A program made the position numbers and the translations under genes. Below, piece after piece: positions 1-7,927 of a DNA stretch of 33,769 nucleotides (the first letter of the stretch is position 1; each line of letters begins with the position of its first letter). A model generated the notes under the pieces. That model saw only the letters and a program-made list of their open reading frames with translations. It was not told the origin of the DNA and ran no database searches. Where the stretch lies: NCBI GenBank assembly GCA_017561665.1, contig JAFZBQ010000100.1:1-33769 (forward strand), written 5' to 3'. Source of the DNA: Bacteroidales bacterium. GTDB taxonomy: Bacteria; Bacteroidota; Bacteroidia; Bacteroidales; UBA932.

Positions 1-101
1 ACATCGCGCCCGAAATCACTCAGGAAGTTATCATCCAGAGCAAAGTCGAACTCTTGTCCTTCGCGGGTAAGGCCGTGCAGAGGAATGATAATCTCGCTCA
101 T
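1..101 (-). CDS. DUF177/YceD-like protein, N-terminal fragment
   Basis: Partial gene running off the left edge. From the ATG at 101 it reads MSEIIIPLHGLTREGQEFDF and continues with acidic and aromatic residues (ALDDNFLSDF), which matches the start of the DUF177/YceD family as I remember it from Bacteroidota: a short strand, a glycine, then an F-D-F/Y-x-L-D-D pattern. Members usually lie next to rpmF (ribosomal protein L32) and are linked to large-subunit rRNA accumulation. Neither rpmF nor the rest of the domain is visible here. A TATATTTG -7 box lies 26 bases upstream of the start. The reading frame is secure; the family call rests on only 33 residues. Confidence 0.55.
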   Translation of the reverse strand, partial: MSEIIIPLHGLTREGQEFDFALDDNFLSDFGRD

Positions 102-127
102 CGCTGTACCTAAAGCAAATTGGGGTG

Positions 128-135
128 CAAATATA
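128..135 (-). promoter_or_regulatory. -7 box of the DUF177-like gene
   Basis: TATATTTG on the minus strand fits the Bacteroidota TAnnTTTG consensus and lies 26 bases before the ATG at 101, just after the end of typA. Confidence 0.6.
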
Positions 136-158
136 GCAATATTTTTTTGGTTTGCAAC

Positions 159-1958
159 CTATTTTAACGCAGCGCGTTTGCGGGCCGTCTCGTCCAGCAG
201 GATCTTGCGCAGACGCATGGCGTGGGGAGTGACCTCCACCAGCTCGTCTTCCTGGATATATTCCAGCGCCTCTTCCAGGCTGAATTTGATTGCGGGCGGC
301 AGCATCACCTTCTCGTCGCTGCCGGCGGCACGCACGTTGGTAAGCTTCTTGGTCTTGCAGATATTGATGTTCAAGTCGCGTTCGCGGGTGTGCTCGCCCA
401 CTACCTGACCTGCATATATCTCCTCGCCCGGCTCCACGAAGAAGCGGCCGCGATCCTGCAGTTTGTCCATGGCATAGGCGATAGCGGTGCCGGTATCCAG
501 CGACACCAGGGAACCGTTTATACGCTTTTCGATATCGCCCTTGTATGGCTCATAATCCTTGAAGCGGTGCGACACCACTGCCTCTCCGGCAGATGCCGTA
601 AGCAGGTTGCTTCGCAGCCCCATCATACCGCGGGCGGGAATGTCAAAGTCCAGATGGGTACGGCCGTCCCTGGAATCCATATGCACCAGGGCGCCCTTGC
701 GGCGGGTGGCCATCTCTATGGCGCGGCCCACGAACTCGTCGGGCACGTCGATGGTCAGGTTCTCGATAGGCTCGCAGCGCTGGCCGTTGATGGTCTTATC
801 CAGCACCTTGGGCTGACCGACCTGCAGCTCGAAACCCTCGCGGCGCATCGTCTCGATAAGGATTGAGAGATGCAGCACGCCGCGGCCGTAAACCACAAAC
901 GAGTCGGTGCCGACGCCGGGCTTTACGCGCAGAGCCAGGTCTTTCTCCAGCTCTCGGTCCAGACGCTCCTTGAGGTGGCGACTGGTGACGAATTTGCCGT
1001 CCTTGCCAAAGAAAGGCGAATCGTTGATGGAGAAGAGCATACTCATCGTAGGCTCGTCCACGGCGATGGGAGGCAGCGGTTCGGGATTCTCAAAATCGGC
1101 AATCGTGTCGCCAATCTCGAAGCCGGTGATGCCCACCACTGCGCAGATGTCACCGCAGCGGACCTCGTCGACGGTGGATTTTTCCAGTCCCTCGAACACC
1201 ATCAAATCTTTGATTTTCTGCTTCTCTACGATATCGTAACGCTTACAAAGCGAGATATTGTCGTTTTTATGCAAAACGCCGCGGGTGATGCGACCCACTG
1301 CGATACGGCCCACATAGGGCGAATATTCCAGCGAAGAAATCAGCATCTGCGGGGTGCCCTCCACCATCTCCGGCTCGGGGATCTCTTCCAGGATGACATC
1401 CAGCAGCGGGCTGATGCTGTCGGTGGGTTTGCGCCAGTCAAGACTCATCCATCCCTGTTTTGCACTGCCGAAAACGGTTTTAAAATCGAGCTGTTCTTCG
1501 GTGGCGTTGAGGGTGAACATCAAATCGAACACCTGCTCGTTCACAAAGTCTGGACGGCAGTTGGGCTTGTCCACCTTGTTGACCACAACGATTGGTTTCT
1601 TGCCCATCTCGATTGCCTTCTGCAGCACGAAACGGGTCTGCGGCATAGTGCCCTCGAAGGCGTCCACAAGCAGCAGCACGCCGTCGGCCATATTGAGCAC
1701 GCGCTCTACCTCGCCACCAAAATCAGCGTGGCCGGGAGTGTCTATTATGTTGATCTTGACGCCCTTATAGGTTACCGACACGTTCTTTGCCAGAATGGTG
1801 ATGCCGCGCTCGCGCTCCAGGTCGCCCGAGTCCAAAATCAGGTCGCCGAGCTTCTCCACCTCGCGCATATGGGTGGTCTGCTGGATCATCCTGTCCACCA
1901 GCGTAGTCTTGCCGTGGTCGACGTGGGCTATAATTGCAATATTTCTGATGTTTTGCAT
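159..1958 (-). CDS. typA: Ribosome-associated GTPase TypA/BipA
   Basis: 599-residue translational GTPase related to EF-G and LepA that acts on the 50S subunit and on 70S ribosomes during assembly and stress. The G motifs are visible: AHVDHGKTTL (G1, near residue 12), RERGITI (G2), DTPGHADFGG (G3) and NKVDKP (G4). EF-G-like domains and the BipA-specific C-terminal domain follow, and the length is normal for the family. The open frame extends 20 codons upstream, but the start at 1958 (MQNIRNIAIIAHVD) is preferred because it gives the standard N-terminus and lies behind a good -7 box. It is divergent from guaA. Confidence 0.97.
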   Translation of the reverse strand: MQNIRNIAIIAHVDHGKTTLVDRMIQQTTHMREVEKLGDLILDSGDLERERGITILAKNVSVTYKGVKINIIDTPGHADFGGEVERVLNMADGVLLLVDAFEGTMPQTRFVLQKAIEMGKKPIVVVNKVDKPNCRPDFVNEQVFDLMFTLNATEEQLDFKTVFGSAKQGWMSLDWRKPTDSISPLLDVILEEIPEPEMVEGTPQMLISSLEYSPYVGRIAVGRITRGVLHKNDNISLCKRYDIVEKQKIKDLMVFEGLEKSTVDEVRCGDICAVVGITGFEIGDTIADFENPEPLPPIAVDEPTMSMLFSINDSPFFGKDGKFVTSRHLKERLDRELEKDLALRVKPGVGTDSFVVYGRGVLHLSILIETMRREGFELQVGQPKVLDKTINGQRCEPIENLTIDVPDEFVGRAIEMATRRKGALVHMDSRDGRTHLDFDIPARGMMGLRSNLLTASAGEAVVSHRFKDYEPYKGDIEKRINGSLVSLDTGTAIAYAMDKLQDRGRFFVEPGEEIYAGQVVGEHTRERDLNINICKTKKLTNVRAAGSDEKVMLPPAIKFSLEEALEYIQEDELVEVTPHAMRLRKILLDETARKRAALK

Positions 1959-1978
1959 ATTGATTCCGAAATAGGCCG

Positions 1979-1986
1979 CAAAAATA
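1979..1986 (-). promoter_or_regulatory. -7 box of typA
   Basis: TATTTTTG on the minus strand, 20 bases upstream of the typA ATG. It supports the shorter typA start, because the upstream in-frame codons lie in or before the promoter. Confidence 0.6.
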
Positions 1987-1999
1987 CAACAATTTTTCA

Positions 2000-2007
2000 T
2001 ATTTTTG
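2000..2007 (+). promoter_or_regulatory. -7 box of guaA
   Basis: TATTTTTG on the plus strand, 22 bases before the guaA ATG at 2030. Only 13 bases separate it from the typA -7 box on the other strand. Confidence 0.55.
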
Positions 2008-2029
2008 TTGGCCCACATTCCCTTTGATT

Positions 2030-3604
2030 ATGACAGAAAAGATACTCATTCTGGACTTCGGCTCACAGGTTACACAACTCATCGGCCGACGGGTCCGGGA
2101 ACTGAACGTTTATTGCGAAATCCACCCTTTCAACAAGGTGCCCGAAATCGGCCCGGACGTTCGCGGAGTCATACTCTCCGGCAGTCCCGCATCTGTACGT
2201 GACGCCGCCGCACCGCAGATCGACCTTACCGGCATCAAGGGACGCCTGCCGCTGCTGGGCATCTGCTATGGCGCACAGTATCTGGCTTATAAATTCGGCG
2301 GCAGCGTAGAGAATTCCGGCAGCCGCGAATACGGCAGGGCGATGCTGCGCGTGACAGATTCCGCCTCGCCGCTGTTTGCCGGTGTCAGCGAAGTATCGCA
2401 GGTGTGGATGTCCCACGGCGACACCATCACCCGCCTGCCATCGGGCGCCAGGGTCATCGGATCCACAAACGACGTAACCAACGCCGCCTATTGTATCGAA
2501 GGCGAACAGACCTACGCCGTCCAGTTCCATCCGGAGGTCTTCCATAGCAAGGAGGGCCCCAGGATTCTGGAGAATTTTGTAAAGGGAATTTGCGGCTGTT
2601 GCGGCGACTGGACGCCGGAGAGTTTTATCGATACCACCGTGGCGGCGCTGCGCGAGAGAATAGGCGGCGACAGGGTGATCCTGGGCTTGTCCGGCGGCGT
2701 CGATTCAACCGTTGCGGCGGTGCTGCTGAACCGGGCCATCGGCAGCCAATTGCACTGCATCTTTGTGGACAACGGCCTGCTGCGCAAGAACGAATTCAGC
2801 GATGTACTGGAGTCGTATAAGGATATGGGACTGAACGTTATCGGTGTGAATGCCGGTCAGCGGTTCCTTTCCGCCCTGGCGGGTGTCACCGACCCCGAGG
2901 CCAAGCGCAAAGCCATCGGCAAGGCCTTTATTGAGGTCTTCGACGCCGAGGCACAGAAGGTCACAGGCGCACGCTGGCTGGCGCAGGGTACAATCTATCC
3001 CGACGTGATAGAGTCCTGCTCCGTAAACGGCCCGTCCGCCAAAATCAAGTCTCACCACAATGTCGGCGGCCTGCCGGAGAAGATGAATCTCAAGATAGTG
3101 GAGCCGCTGCGCAGTCTGTTCAAAGACGAGGTGCGCCGCGTGGGCCGCGCCCTGGGCATAAAGGACGAACTCATCGGCCGCCATCCCTTCCCCGGCCCGT
3201 CCCTTGGAATCCGCATTCTGGGCGAAGTCACTGCCGAAAAGCTCGACATCCTCCGCGGTGCCGACGATATCTTCATCAGGGAACTACGCGCCTGGCCGTG
3301 CGATTTGCCGTGCGCCAGCGAGCCTATGCGCCACGCCACCAACCTCTACGACGCCATCTGGCAGGCGGGCGTGATGCTGCTGCCGGTGCGCAGCGTGGGC
3401 GTGATGGGCGACGAGCGCACTTACGAATACACGGTGGCCCTGCGCGCCGTGGTATCCACCGACGGCATGACCGCCGACTGGTTCCCTCTCCCCTACGACT
3501 TTATGGCCAAGGTTTCAAACGACATCATCAACCGTGTCCGCGGCGTCAACCGCGTCTGCTACGATATCTCCTCCAAACCGCCGGCAACCATCGAGTGGGA
3601 ATGA
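2030..3604 (+). CDS. guaA: GMP synthase, glutamine-hydrolysing
   Basis: 524 residues. It converts XMP to GMP with ATP and glutamine, the last step of guanine nucleotide synthesis in the cytosol. The N-terminal class I amidotransferase domain has the nucleophile elbow [11 protein letters not shown] (catalytic Cys) and the His-Glu pair in QFHPEVFHS. The ATP-pyrophosphatase domain has the P-loop [11 protein letters not shown], and the dimerisation domain ends with the standard PPATIEWE. An upstream TTG at 2024 is in frame, but ATG at 2030 gives the normal [13 protein letters not shown] start. It is probably the first gene of a unit with the repeat protein and ridA, as the following gaps are 21 and 12 bases. 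Confidence 0.97.
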   Translation: MTEKILILDFGSQVTQLIGRRVRELNVYCEIHPFNKVPEIGPDVRGVILSGSPASVRDAAAPQIDLTGIKGRLPLLGICYGAQYLAYKFGGSVENSGSREYGRAMLRVTDSASPLFAGVSEVSQVWMSHGDTITRLPSGARVIGSTNDVTNAAYCIEGEQTYAVQFHPEVFHSKEGPRILENFVKGICGCCGDWTPESFIDTTVAALRERIGGDRVILGLSGGVDSTVAAVLLNRAIGSQLHCIFVDNGLLRKNEFSDVLESYKDMGLNVIGVNAGQRFLSALAGVTDPEAKRKAIGKAFIEVFDAEAQKVTGARWLAQGTIYPDVIESCSVNGPSAKIKSHHNVGGLPEKMNLKIVEPLRSLFKDEVRRVGRALGIKDELIGRHPFPGPSLGIRILGEVTAEKLDILRGADDIFIRELRAWPCDLPCASEPMRHATNLYDAIWQAGVMLLPVRSVGVMGDERTYEYTVALRAVVSTDGMTADWFPLPYDFMAKVSNDIINRVRGVNRVCYDISSKPPATIEWE

Positions 3605-3625
3605 TTATTGCAGTAGTTCCCGGGT

Positions 3626-4033
3626 ATGAAACGCATCCTCTTTTTAATAGTAGCCATTCTTATAGGGCTGGGCTTTAACGCTCAGGCTCAGATCATTACC
3701 AATTCCAGCTACAGCACCGTCGCCCATATAAAGAGCGACGGCACTATTCAGGATTCGGGCTATCATACGATTGGTCATTTTAAGAGTGACGGCACCGTCC
3801 AGGACGCCGGCTACCACACCATCGCCCACATCAAGAGCGACGGCACCATCCAGAATGCCAGCTACAGCACCATCGGCCATGTCAAGAGCGACGGCACGGT
3901 GCAGGATTCGGGCTATCATACCATCGGCCACATCAAGAGCGACGGCACCGTCCAGGATTCCGGCTACCACACCATAGGCCACGCCCGCGGAGTCCCCGCC
4001 AAGTGGGCCGCATTTTTGTTCTTTTTCTTCTAG
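3626..4033 (+). CDS. Secreted 17-residue-repeat protein, resembling 5-fold beta-flower proteins
   Basis: 135 residues. Residues 1-22 form a Sec signal peptide (MKRILFLIVAILIGLGFNAQ, then AQ). Five copies of a 17-residue repeat follow (residues 28-112, consensus GYHTIGHIKSDGTVQDS), then a sixth, half-degenerate unit that ends in KWAAF and a run of phenylalanines. The overall pattern, with its K-S-D-G-T repeats and W-A-A-x-x-F-F-F-F end, matches what I recall as the Bacteroidota '5-fold beta-flower' family, known from structure but not function. The call is from memory and the function is unknown. The signal peptide implies export to the periplasm or beyond. Codons differ between repeats, so the array is old and selected at protein level. 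It lies between guaA and ridA. Confidence 0.75.
   Translation: MKRILFLIVAILIGLGFNAQAQIITNSSYSTVAHIKSDGTIQDSGYHTIGHFKSDGTVQDAGYHTIAHIKSDGTIQNASYSTIGHVKSDGTVQDSGYHTIGHIKSDGTVQDSGYHTIGHARGVPAKWAAFLFFFF
3707..4012 (+). repeat. Coding tandem repeat, six 51-bp units
   Basis: In-frame 51-bp units begin at 3707, 3758, 3809, 3860, 3911 and 3962. The last unit is diverged in its second half. Each encodes one 17-residue strand-turn unit of the secreted repeat protein. Synonymous differences between units show they are not recent copies. Confidence 0.85.
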
Positions 4034-4045
4034 ATGCCATAAGCT

Positions 4046-4423
4046 ATGAAAGCAATCAACACTTCCAACGCACCTGCGGCGATAGGACCGTATTCGCAGG
4101 CAATAGATAGCGCTCACGGCCTGGTGTTCGTGTCCGGGCAACTCCCTAGTGATCCGGCAACGGGCGCTTTTCCCGAGGGAGGAATCAAGGAGCAGACCCG
4201 CCAGAGTCTCACCAACGCCAAGGCTATCCTTGCCGAGGCGGGGCTGGAGCTGGCTAACGTGGTAAAAACCACCGTGTTCCTGGCCGATATGGGCGACTTT
4301 GCCGCAATGAACGAGGTGTATGCGCAGTTCTTCGCCGCCCCCTTCCCGGCCCGCAGCGCCGTCGCTGTCAAAACCCTTCCCAAGGGCGCGCTCGTAGAAA
4401 TCGAGTGCATCGCCGCACGGTGA
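4046..4423 (+). CDS. ridA: RidA family enamine/imine deaminase
   Basis: 125 residues, normal for the YjgF/YER057c/UK114 family. RidA hydrolyses reactive 2-aminoacrylate and related enamine/imine intermediates released by PLP enzymes in the cytosol. Hallmarks are AIGPYSQA near the N-terminus, the VSGQLP loop, and PARSAVAV, whose Arg binds the substrate carboxylate, followed by LPKGALVEIECIA. It begins 12 bases after the repeat protein with no clear promoter of its own, so it is probably co-transcribed with the upstream genes. Confidence 0.95.
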   Translation: MKAINTSNAPAAIGPYSQAIDSAHGLVFVSGQLPSDPATGAFPEGGIKEQTRQSLTNAKAILAEAGLELANVVKTTVFLADMGDFAAMNEVYAQFFAAPFPARSAVAVKTLPKGALVEIECIAAR

Positions 4424-4460
4424 CGTCTTACGTCCAGCGTAAAGATTTTTGAAAAAGCGC

Positions 4461-4468
4461 TATCTTTG
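4461..4468 (+). promoter_or_regulatory. -7 box of the TonB-dependent receptor
   Basis: TATCTTTG, an exact TAnnTTTG match, 20 bases before the ATG at 4489. No operator or convincing -33 element is visible. Confidence 0.65.
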
Positions 4469-4488
4469 TCTGCCCAGTAAGAGTAGAT

Positions 4489-6417
4489 ATGAGAAAGATA
4501 GTATTATGTATATCGATAGTATTGGGGCTGGCGGTTGCCGGCCCTGATGCGTTTGCACAGGAGGTATACTCCTTGGACAGCATTTCCGTGACGGCTTCGC
4601 GAACGCCGGTGCTGCTGCACAGCAGCGCCCGGACAATGACATTGATGGACAGTTTGGAAATCGCATCGTCTCCCGCAGAGACGGTCAACGACCTGCTCAA
4701 GTATGCCGCCGGAGTGGACGTGCGTCAGCGTGGCGGGTTCGGTATGCAAACCGACATAAGTATTCGCGGCGGCACTTATAATCAAGTGGCGGTGCTGCTG
4801 AATGGCATCAATATCACCGACCCGCAGACTGGCCACAACAGTTTTGACTTTCCTGTCAACATTTGCGACATAGACCATATCGAGGTACTCGAGGGCCCTG
4901 CTGCCCGCGTCTACGGCACATCCGCTCTGGTTGGGGCTATCAATATAGTCACAAAAGGCAGCGTGAGGCAGCACGAAGGTGTCTCCGCTTCCGGCGAATT
5001 GAATCTGGAAGCCGGTTCCTTTGGATACGCTATGGCAAACGGTTCCGTATCCGTAGCAACAAACCGGACCTATAATGTTTTTTCTGCCAGTTATCAATGC
5101 AGCGAAGGGTACAACCGCAACAGCCAAGGGGGCAAGAACAGCGATTTCGGAGCGGTCAAGGCATTCGTACACGGCGGCGCCGAATTCAAGGAACGCAACC
5201 TGACCTGGCAGGCCGGCATCAGCAATAAAGATTTCGGCTCCAGCACCTTCTACAGTCCCAAGTTCGACAACCAGTTCGAACACACGACGAAGACGTTCGT
5301 CGCCATAAAGAGCGAGGGTAAGGGGCTGCTTCACTTCTCCCCCGCCCTCTACTGGAACCACAGCGAAGACCGGTTCGAGCTGTTCCGGGATGCTCCGGAC
5401 AAATATCCTTTCAACTACCATAAGACCAACGTGGCCGGGATCAACCTCAACTTTTATTTAGATTCCAAACTTGGTCGCACCGCCTTCGGTACAGAGGCCC
5501 GCCACGAGACAATCCGAAGCACCAACCTGGGCGAACCGCTGGAGAATCCCAATGGGCAGTATGTCTGCGGGCTCTCCCGCACTGCGTACAATCTGTTCCT
5601 GGAGCACAACGTAACGGCCGGCCCGCTCACCGCATCGGCCGGACTCACAGCCGTTTACAATACCGGCAACAACGAGGGCGTGCGATTCTTCCCGGGCGCC
5701 GACGTCAGCCTCAGGGTCCTTGACGGAGGGCGCATTTTCGCCTCCTACAACACATCTTACCGTATGCCCACCTTCACCGACCTTTATTATTCGGTGGGCG
5801 GGCATCGCGCCGACCCCAACCTTAAATCGGAGAAACTAAATGCCTTGGAATTCGGCCTCAAATACTATACGCAAGGGGTAAGGATGACCGCATCCGTGTT
5901 CTTCAATACCGGCTATGACATGATAGACTGGATTATGGACACTTCTGCCGGCGAGGACGCCCCCTGGACAAGCGTCAACCACACCAAGATTAATTCGGTA
6001 GGCGAAGAATTCCTGATCCAGCTGGATATTCCCAGGCTTTTCAACGGCCGGCGTTTCTTCTTGAACGGATTGACCTTCACGGGATTGCATATGGATCAGA
6101 GCAAATCCCTCGAGGAGAATCTGCGAAGCCTGTATTCAATGGAATACATCAAGAACAAGGTTGCCGCCCAGGCTGACCTCAGGTTCCCATTAGGTTTCTC
6201 TGCCAACGTCTCCTACACATACGTAGACCGCGCCACCGAGTCAGAGCTGATAAAGCCCTATCACCTGTTGGACGCCAAAATCAAATACGACTTCTGGTCC
6301 CACTACAGCTTCTACGTGCGTTTCTACAATATCCTCAACCGACCCTGGTACGACTTTGGCGACATCCCGCAGCCCGGCATCTGGATTATAGGAGGTTTTT
6401 CGATGAATATTTTTTAG
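4489..6417 (+). CDS. TonB-dependent outer-membrane receptor, BtuB-like
   Basis: 642 residues. A signal peptide (about residues 1-24, ending AFAQ) leads into a plug domain that begins SLDSISVTASRTP and contains the typical SIRGG, VAVLLNGI and IEVLEGPAARVYG...AINIVTKG segments. A 22-strand barrel is expected from about residue 170 to the end, closing with the terminal aromatic of SMNIF. It lacks the carboxypeptidase-like N-terminal domain and SusD partner of glycan importers, so it is more like a cobalamin or metal-chelate receptor (BtuB/FepA type). The substrate cannot be read from the sequence. A promoter for the next gene starts immediately after its stop, so the two may be transcribed both together and separately. 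Confidence 0.92.
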   Translation: MRKIVLCISIVLGLAVAGPDAFAQEVYSLDSISVTASRTPVLLHSSARTMTLMDSLEIASSPAETVNDLLKYAAGVDVRQRGGFGMQTDISIRGGTYNQVAVLLNGINITDPQTGHNSFDFPVNICDIDHIEVLEGPAARVYGTSALVGAINIVTKGSVRQHEGVSASGELNLEAGSFGYAMANGSVSVATNRTYNVFSASYQCSEGYNRNSQGGKNSDFGAVKAFVHGGAEFKERNLTWQAGISNKDFGSSTFYSPKFDNQFEHTTKTFVAIKSEGKGLLHFSPALYWNHSEDRFELFRDAPDKYPFNYHKTNVAGINLNFYLDSKLGRTAFGTEARHETIRSTNLGEPLENPNGQYVCGLSRTAYNLFLEHNVTAGPLTASAGLTAVYNTGNNEGVRFFPGADVSLRVLDGGRIFASYNTSYRMPTFTDLYYSVGGHRADPNLKSEKLNALEFGLKYYTQGVRMTASVFFNTGYDMIDWIMDTSAGEDAPWTSVNHTKINSVGEEFLIQLDIPRLFNGRRFFLNGLTFTGLHMDQSKSLEENLRSLYSMEYIKNKVAAQADLRFPLGFSANVSYTYVDRATESELIKPYHLLDAKIKYDFWSHYSFYVRFYNILNRPWYDFGDIPQPGIWIIGGFSMNIF

Positions 6418-6425
6418 TAGCTTTG
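6418..6425 (+). promoter_or_regulatory. -7 box of the NapGH-like fusion gene
   Basis: TAGCTTTG begins on the base after the receptor stop codon and ends 5 bases before the ATG at 6431. If used, the transcript would be leaderless or nearly so. Confidence 0.55.
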
Positions 6426-6430
6426 TTCTT

Positions 6431-7915
6431 ATGTTAAGGACTATCAGGATTATACTGGCAGCGTTAACCTTCACGGCAATAACGCTGCTTTTTTTGGATT
6501 TCACCGGCGCAACGCACGCCTTTCTTGGCTGGCTGGCCAAGATTCAGCTGCTGCCCGCGATACTTTCTGCCAATGTAGTGGTGATAGTGGCCCTGTTGCT
6601 GCTGACCCTCATTTTCGGGCGGATCTACTGCTCCGTAATCTGCCCTCTGGGCGTGATGCAGGACATTATTGCCTGGCTGGGCAAGCGCGGCAAAAAGAAA
6701 AACCGCTTCAAATACAGCTACTCCAAGCCCAAGACCTGGCTGAGAGTGGTGATGCTGGTAATAATGGTCATTTCCGTACTGCTGGGCACAAGCGCCATAA
6801 CCGCCCTGCTGGCCCCCTACAGCGCCTACGGACGCATCGCATCGAGCTTCTTTGCTCCGATATACGCGCTGGTGAACAACCTGTTTGCAGCTATCGCCGA
6901 ACGGGCCGGCAGCTACGCCTTCTACCCCACTGAAGTCTGGGGCAAGGCCCTGTCGGTGGTCATTGTAGCGGCGGTAACCCTGATTGTCCTGGCGATTCTG
7001 GCCTGGCGCGACGGCCGCACCTACTGCAACACCATCTGCCCGGTGGGCACGGTGCTGGGATTCCTCTCAAAGTTCTCGCTGCTCAAGCCGGTGATCGATA
7101 CCGAAAAGTGCGCAAACTGCCACCTGTGCGGCCGCGGCTGTAAGGCGGCCTGCATCGACACCGAAAACCATAAGATAGACTACAGCCGCTGCGTGGCCTG
7201 TATGGACTGCATTTCCATATGCACCCACGACGCGATCCATTACAAGCCGGTGTGGGGCGCGGCCAAGAAGGGCGAAGTCAAGGTCGACGCCGGCCGCCGT
7301 GCCTTCATAACCACGACCGGCCTGCTGGCCGCAACCGCCGCCAGTGCACAGATGAGACGCGCCGGGATGGCGCGCGACGGCAAGGTCGTCCCCAAGGACA
7401 ATCCAGCGCCCGAGACATACATAACGCCGCCCGGCAGCGTCAGCCATATGAATCTTCACAAAAAGTGCATCGCCTGCCAGCTTTGCGTTCAGGCCTGCCC
7501 CAATAACGTGCTGGTACCCAGCGGCAGCCACGACCGCTTTATGCAGCCGAAAATGGTGTATAACGAGACCTATTGCCGGCCCGAATGCACCGCCTGCAGT
7601 GCCGTGTGTCCTACTGGAGCTATCCGGCCGATAACCAAGGAGGAAAAGGCTTCCACCCAGATCGGTCACGCCGTGTGGTATCCGGAGCTCTGCATCCCCG
7701 CCTCCCGCCGCCACTCGTGCAACAACTGCGAGCGGCACTGCCCTACCGGCGCCATCACTATGGTGGACTATGAAAAACCGGACGGCAGAATTGTCAAAGT
7801 GCCCGCCGTGGACAGTTCCAAATGCATCGGCTGCGGCGCCTGCCAGGCCCTCTGCCCCGCCCGTCCCGTGAGCGCAATCCGCGTCGAGGGCCACGAAATC
7901 CATCACACCATCTAA
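6431..7915 (+). CDS. NapH-NapG-like membrane iron-sulfur fusion, putative quinol dehydrogenase
   Basis: 494 residues in two parts. Residues 1-285 look like NapH: membrane segments near 5-22, 47-65, 105-130 and 173-192, two C-x3-C-P motifs (C67/C71 and C199/C203), then ferredoxin motifs at C227-C241 and C254-C264. Residues 289-306 form a twin-arginine-like signal (GRRAFITTTGLLAATAASA). The rest resembles NapG, with cysteine groups at 346-356, 382-393, 430-437 and 465-475. In nitrate reductase systems NapG and NapH are separate proteins that pass electrons from quinol to the periplasm; here they are joined and no nitrate reductase is nearby. The likely partner is the Tat-type aldo/keto reductase 12 bases downstream. 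The family call is firm; the electron direction is inferred. Confidence 0.85.
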   Translation: MLRTIRIILAALTFTAITLLFLDFTGATHAFLGWLAKIQLLPAILSANVVVIVALLLLTLIFGRIYCSVICPLGVMQDIIAWLGKRGKKKNRFKYSYSKPKTWLRVVMLVIMVISVLLGTSAITALLAPYSAYGRIASSFFAPIYALVNNLFAAIAERAGSYAFYPTEVWGKALSVVIVAAVTLIVLAILAWRDGRTYCNTICPVGTVLGFLSKFSLLKPVIDTEKCANCHLCGRGCKAACIDTENHKIDYSRCVACMDCISICTHDAIHYKPVWGAAKKGEVKVDAGRRAFITTTGLLAATAASAQMRRAGMARDGKVVPKDNPAPETYITPPGSVSHMNLHKKCIACQLCVQACPNNVLVPSGSHDRFMQPKMVYNETYCRPECTACSAVCPTGAIRPITKEEKASTQIGHAVWYPELCIPASRRHSCNNCERHCPTGAITMVDYEKPDGRIVKVPAVDSSKCIGCGACQALCPARPVSAIRVEGHEIHHTI

Positions 7916-7927
7916 ACGACAGTCATT

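Noticed and set aside
3707-4012. Non-coding satellite or mobile repeat.
   Set aside because: The 51-bp period keeps the reading frame, variation is mainly synonymous, and the product has a signal peptide; it is protein-level repetition.
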